This document shows, one piece after another, positions 5,162 through 5,293 of a stretch of 5,293 bases of DNA (its first letter is position 1; every line of letters starts with the position of its first letter). The translations under genes were made by a program, and so were the position numbers. Below the pieces are notes generated by a model that was given only the letters and a program-made list of their open reading frames with translations, had not been told where the DNA came from and made no database searches. Source of the stretch: Clostridiaceae bacterium (GTDB taxonomy: Bacteria > Bacillota > Clostridia > DSM-8532). The stretch covers positions 1 to 5,293 of the forward strand of contig DUSJ01000265.1 of the NCBI GenBank assembly GCA_012842645.1. The letters are read 5' to 3'.

Positions 5162-5293
5162 ATGAGCGACTTTATAGGCGGCGAATATGATGTGATAGTG
5201 GTAGGCGCAGGCCATGCGGGGTGCGAGGCGGCCCTTGCATGCGCCCGTCTGGGGCATAAAACTGCCATTTTCACCCTGAACCTGGACAGCGTG
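5162..5293 (+). CDS. mnmG: tRNA uridine-5-carboxymethylaminomethyl modification enzyme MnmG, first 44 residues (3' end outside window)
   Basis: MnmG (GidA) is the FAD-dependent partner of MnmE in wobble uridine modification. The window holds 44 codons from ATG 5162, open to the edge. The sequence reads [20 protein letters not shown] followed by [20 protein letters not shown]. The dinucleotide-binding fingerprint G-x-G-x-x-G-x-E falls at G15, G17, G20 and E22, and the [15 protein letters not shown] stretch is characteristic of MnmG among flavoproteins. The start is supported by the ribosome site at 5148-5155 and by the usual family distance to the fingerprint. Its place after mnmE is the normal order in Bacillota. 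The NADH-binding, insertion and C-terminal MnmE-binding parts are not visible, so completeness cannot be judged. Confidence 0.97.
   Translation, partial: MSDFIGGEYDVIVVGAGHAGCEAALACARLGHKTAIFTLNLDSV

Overview
This window is the conserved origin-side block of a Bacillota (Firmicutes) chromosome. It carries dnaA on the minus strand, diverging from a plus-strand run of rpmH, rnpA, yidD, yidC, jag (khpB), mnmE and the start of mnmG. This is the well-known order seen in Bacillus and Clostridia. A clostridial host fits best. Arginine codons are mostly AGG/AGA, ATA is common, base composition is moderate, a jag gene is present, and YidC lacks both a gram-negative periplasmic domain and an obvious lipoprotein signal. 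I cannot name the genus; a resemblance to cellulolytic cluster III Clostridia is only an impression from the DnaA N-terminus.

Layout. Bases 1-552 encode the first 184 residues of DnaA (minus strand, cut by the window edge before the ATPase domain is complete). Bases 553-851 are a divergent intergenic region with one good sigma-A-type promoter for each direction. I found no convincing cluster of DnaA boxes there. rpmH (852-986) is followed by a short hairpin terminator or attenuator and an AT-rich spacer. rnpA (1115-1477) overlaps yidD (1470-1685) by 8 nt, and yidC (1704-2738) follows 18 nt later. jag most likely starts at a TTG (2710) inside the 3' end of yidC. A 231-nt gap holding a palindromic repeat with two GGGGACGGTTC-type units separates jag from mnmE (3583-4962). 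A 199-nt gap with two further hairpin or repeat structures precedes mnmG (from 5162, cut by the window end).

The genes cover replication initiation (DnaA), ribosome assembly (L34), tRNA 5' maturation (RnpA), membrane protein insertion (YidD and YidC), RNA binding linked to cell envelope or division control (Jag/KhpB), and tRNA wobble uridine modification (MnmE with MnmG). All genes look intact and ordinary. The less ordinary content is the intergenic repeats, the enlarged external loop of YidC with Lys at the usual Arg position, and the buried TTG start of jag. I saw no sign of a new defence, mobile or biosynthetic system.
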